DNA of 64,000 nucleotides. Origin: a virus. Numbering within the stretch: position 1 is the stretch's first letter; each line of letters begins with the position of its first letter. Location of the stretch: positions 1-64,000 of IMG/VR virus record IMGVR_UViG_3300046008_000478. The stretch is one strand, 5' to 3'. The notes under the pieces were generated by a model, which saw nothing but the letters and a program-made list of their open reading frames with translations, did no database searches and was not told the DNA's origin. Of the stretch, positions 63,440 through 64,000 are shown one piece after another. Both the position numbers and the translations under genes were made by a program.

Positions 63440-64000
63440 ATGGGCCACTTACTGCTTCCATCGTCTGAAACGCCTATGTGCGTATACACGGTAACCAATA
63501 CTTTAAGCGGCAAGACGTATGTTGGTCAGACGACAAAGCTGGCTGGTGACCGCTGGTACAAGCACGTATGGAATAAAGAAGGGTCTGCAATAAGTGCAGC
63601 AATCAACAAATACGGGGTCGATAATTTTGAATTTGCAGTTATCGACAACGCTGAAAATATTGACCAGTTAAATCACAAAGAGGACTTCTGGGTAAAGAGG
63701 CTGAACACGCTATCACCGTTTGGGTACAACTTGTTGCACGGCGGGAAAAACAGAATACCGTCTGAAGAAACACGGAAGAAGCAATCTGCATCAAAGCGTG
63801 GTAAGCCGTCAGTCCCTGAGCATGTTGAGAAGCGCACCATCGCACTCCGCGCATATCACGCGGCGTTGCCAAAGACGCCAAAGCCTCCAAAGGTGTACGT
63901 TGACAGGAAGTCGCCTGAGTATCGCGCAAAGATGTCTGCCGCCAAGATGGGCACCCGCATAACTCATAGGTCAATCAATGCCACAAACCGGACAGGTAAG
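63440..64000 (+). CDS. GIY-YIG homing-type endonuclease, 3' end cut by window
   Basis: ATG at 63440 follows AGGA. The frame is open for 187 codons to the edge. It begins MGHLLLPSSETPM, then CVYTVTNTLSGKTYVGQT (GIY-YIG strands), YKHVWNK, KYGVDNFEFAVI, LNHKEDFWVKRLNTLSPFGYNLLHGG (Glu with Tyr-Asn) and a NUMOD-like SEETRKKQSASKRGK. It follows the tail spike, so a second GIY-YIG insertion in the late region. Confidence 0.85.
   Translation, partial: MGHLLLPSSETPMCVYTVTNTLSGKTYVGQTTKLAGDRWYKHVWNKEGSAISAAINKYGVDNFEFAVIDNAENIDQLNHKEDFWVKRLNTLSPFGYNLLHGGKNRIPSEETRKKQSASKRGKPSVPEHVEKRTIALRAYHAALPKTPKPPKVYVDRKSPEYRAKMSAAKMGTRITHRSINATNRTGK

Overview
The window looks like most or all of a temperate podovirus genome of a betaproteobacterial (Burkholderiales-type) host, seen as phage or prophage. 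It has lambda-style control genes (cI-like and cro-like, divergent), a leftward early block for recombination and replication, and a long rightward late block with terminase, portal, N4-gp56-type capsid, tail, lysis and injected-protein genes. The layout recalls the Bcep22/BcepIL02 podophages of Burkholderia, which also carry one enormous virion protein. That comparison, and the host assignment, are inference from memory of those genomes; no search was run. Both edges cut a gene (rdgC on the left, a GIY-YIG endonuclease on the right).

Left arm, about 1-13150, nearly all on the minus strand. From the left edge: rdgC, SSB, YqaJ exonuclease, ERF annealase, a coiled-coil partner, a YbcO-like nuclease, NinB, small zinc-finger and winged-helix proteins, a DUF6475-like protein and a replisome organizer whose coding sequence holds ten copies of TAACG (a likely origin). 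Next come the cro-like gene and the plus-strand cI-like gene (6845-7531). Beyond it lies a run of about twenty small early genes, most of them overlapping by ATGA. This run includes an intact histone-deacetylase-family enzyme. Three leftward promoters (near 3625, 6785 and 13165) carry the same 16-bp operator beside or over the -10 box, which suggests one repressor controls three early transcripts. The cI-like protein lacks both catalytic residues of the S24 autoprotease.

Middle, 13150-20460, on the plus strand. A promoter at 13317-13346 starts a block with a VRR-NUC nuclease, an HNH endonuclease, a DUF3310 protein and a DnaJ-type zinc-finger protein placed like a late antiterminator. Then come about 930 nt of apparently untranslated, highly structured sequence (RNA A), small genes with an HslV-like Ntn-hydrolase, and a second structured RNA of about 665 nt (RNA B). 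RNA B has its own promoter, two terminators downstream and a tRNA-like fold.

Right arm, 20464-64000, on the plus strand: terminase, portal, scaffold, capsid, connector, fibre and spike genes, endolysin, holin, an acetyltransferase, internal virion proteins, and a 3411-residue polyvalent protein. That giant gene appears to have been split by a GIY-YIG homing endonuclease, with its C-terminal part continuing in the next gene. A third RNA (C, about 115 nt, 44086-44201) has its own promoter and terminator and sits just before the acetyltransferase and internal-virion genes. RNAs B and C start with the same 45-nt leader at the same distance from the -10 box, and the leader hairpin shows a compensatory base-pair change. 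Both lie in front of late genes and end at terminators, so a late-promoter RNA element, possibly for antitermination, is the most interesting candidate system here. No integrase was found in the window.
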